From: Myxococcales bacterium
GTDB taxonomy: Bacteria > Myxococcota_A > Polyangia > Polyangiales > Polyangiaceae
Direction: 5' to 3'
NCBI GenBank assembly: GCA_016720545.1
Contig: JADKKK010000020.1
Location: 1-48,341 of the forward strand
DNA length: 48,341 nucleotides
The notes under the pieces were generated by a model that worked only from the letters and a program-made list of their open reading frames with translations, searched no databases and had not been told where the DNA came from. Shown here in pieces: positions 46,286 to 48,341 of the stretch. The position numbers and the translations under genes were made by a program. The first letter of the stretch is position 1; every line of letters starts with the position of its first letter.

Positions 46286-48341
<2,056 letters not shown>

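Overview
The window is very GC-rich and is best read as chromosome of a myxobacterium (phylum Myxococcota, probably a Polyangiales/Labilithrix-type organism). This rests on four transmembrane Ser/Thr protein kinases, two FHA-domain sigma54 activators, many lipoproteins with Ala/Pro- or Asp-rich linkers, and an elongation factor G of the form shared by spirochetes, planctomycetes, deltaproteobacteria and mitochondria. No phage genes, rRNA, tRNA or CRISPR array were seen. Many otherwise conventional genes change reading frame once or more, often with compensating shifts inside conserved motifs. The simplest reading is a draft sequence with residual indel errors, worst at 1-3.5 kb, 4.4-4.8 kb, 44.4-45.1 kb and 47-48.3 kb, so I treat most breaks as sequencing errors.

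Left part (1-5.5 kb): badly broken minus-strand frames, a Crp/Fnr-like regulator facing an Rrf2 regulator, and a membrane protein with two LWSG motifs. From 5.8 to 15.8 kb everything is on the plus strand: a Ser/Thr kinase; a DUF4175-type envelope protein overlapping a peptidase-MA-like metalloprotease; phosphatidylserine decarboxylase overlapping a SAM methyltransferase with a long acidic/proline-rich extension; and a lipoprotein.

The metabolic core (15.8-21.4 kb) is an aerobic benzoyl-CoA 'box' locus. A PaaZ/BoxD-like aldehyde dehydrogenase and a BoxR/BzdR-type regulator (helix-turn-helix plus shikimate-kinase-like domain) lie on the minus strand. They diverge from boxC (dihydrodiol lyase) and boxB (epoxidase oxygenase subunit). 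BoxA and a benzoate-CoA ligase are not in the window.

Signalling and surface part (21.8-38.8 kb): two lipoproteins; a gene-poor stretch with a sigma54-type promoter and a 42-base CT microsatellite; a run of FHA-sigma54 activator, secreted two-helix protein and Ser/Thr kinase; a lipoprotein with a CHAP amidase and seven FG-GAP repeats; a repeat-bearing lipoprotein; a minus-strand lipoprotein/secreted-protein pair; and two tandem kinases with zinc ribbons followed by a small zinc-ribbon membrane protein.

Right part (38.8-48.3 kb): a DUF218/YdcF lipoprotein flanked by 30-bp imperfect direct repeats; a minus-strand pair (conserved protein of unknown function and FHA-sigma54 activator); a Gly/Cys-rich unknown protein; an endonuclease/exonuclease/phosphatase protein; a ~300-bp MITE-like palindromic element; a hot-dog thioesterase; and the mitochondrial-like fusA running off the right edge.
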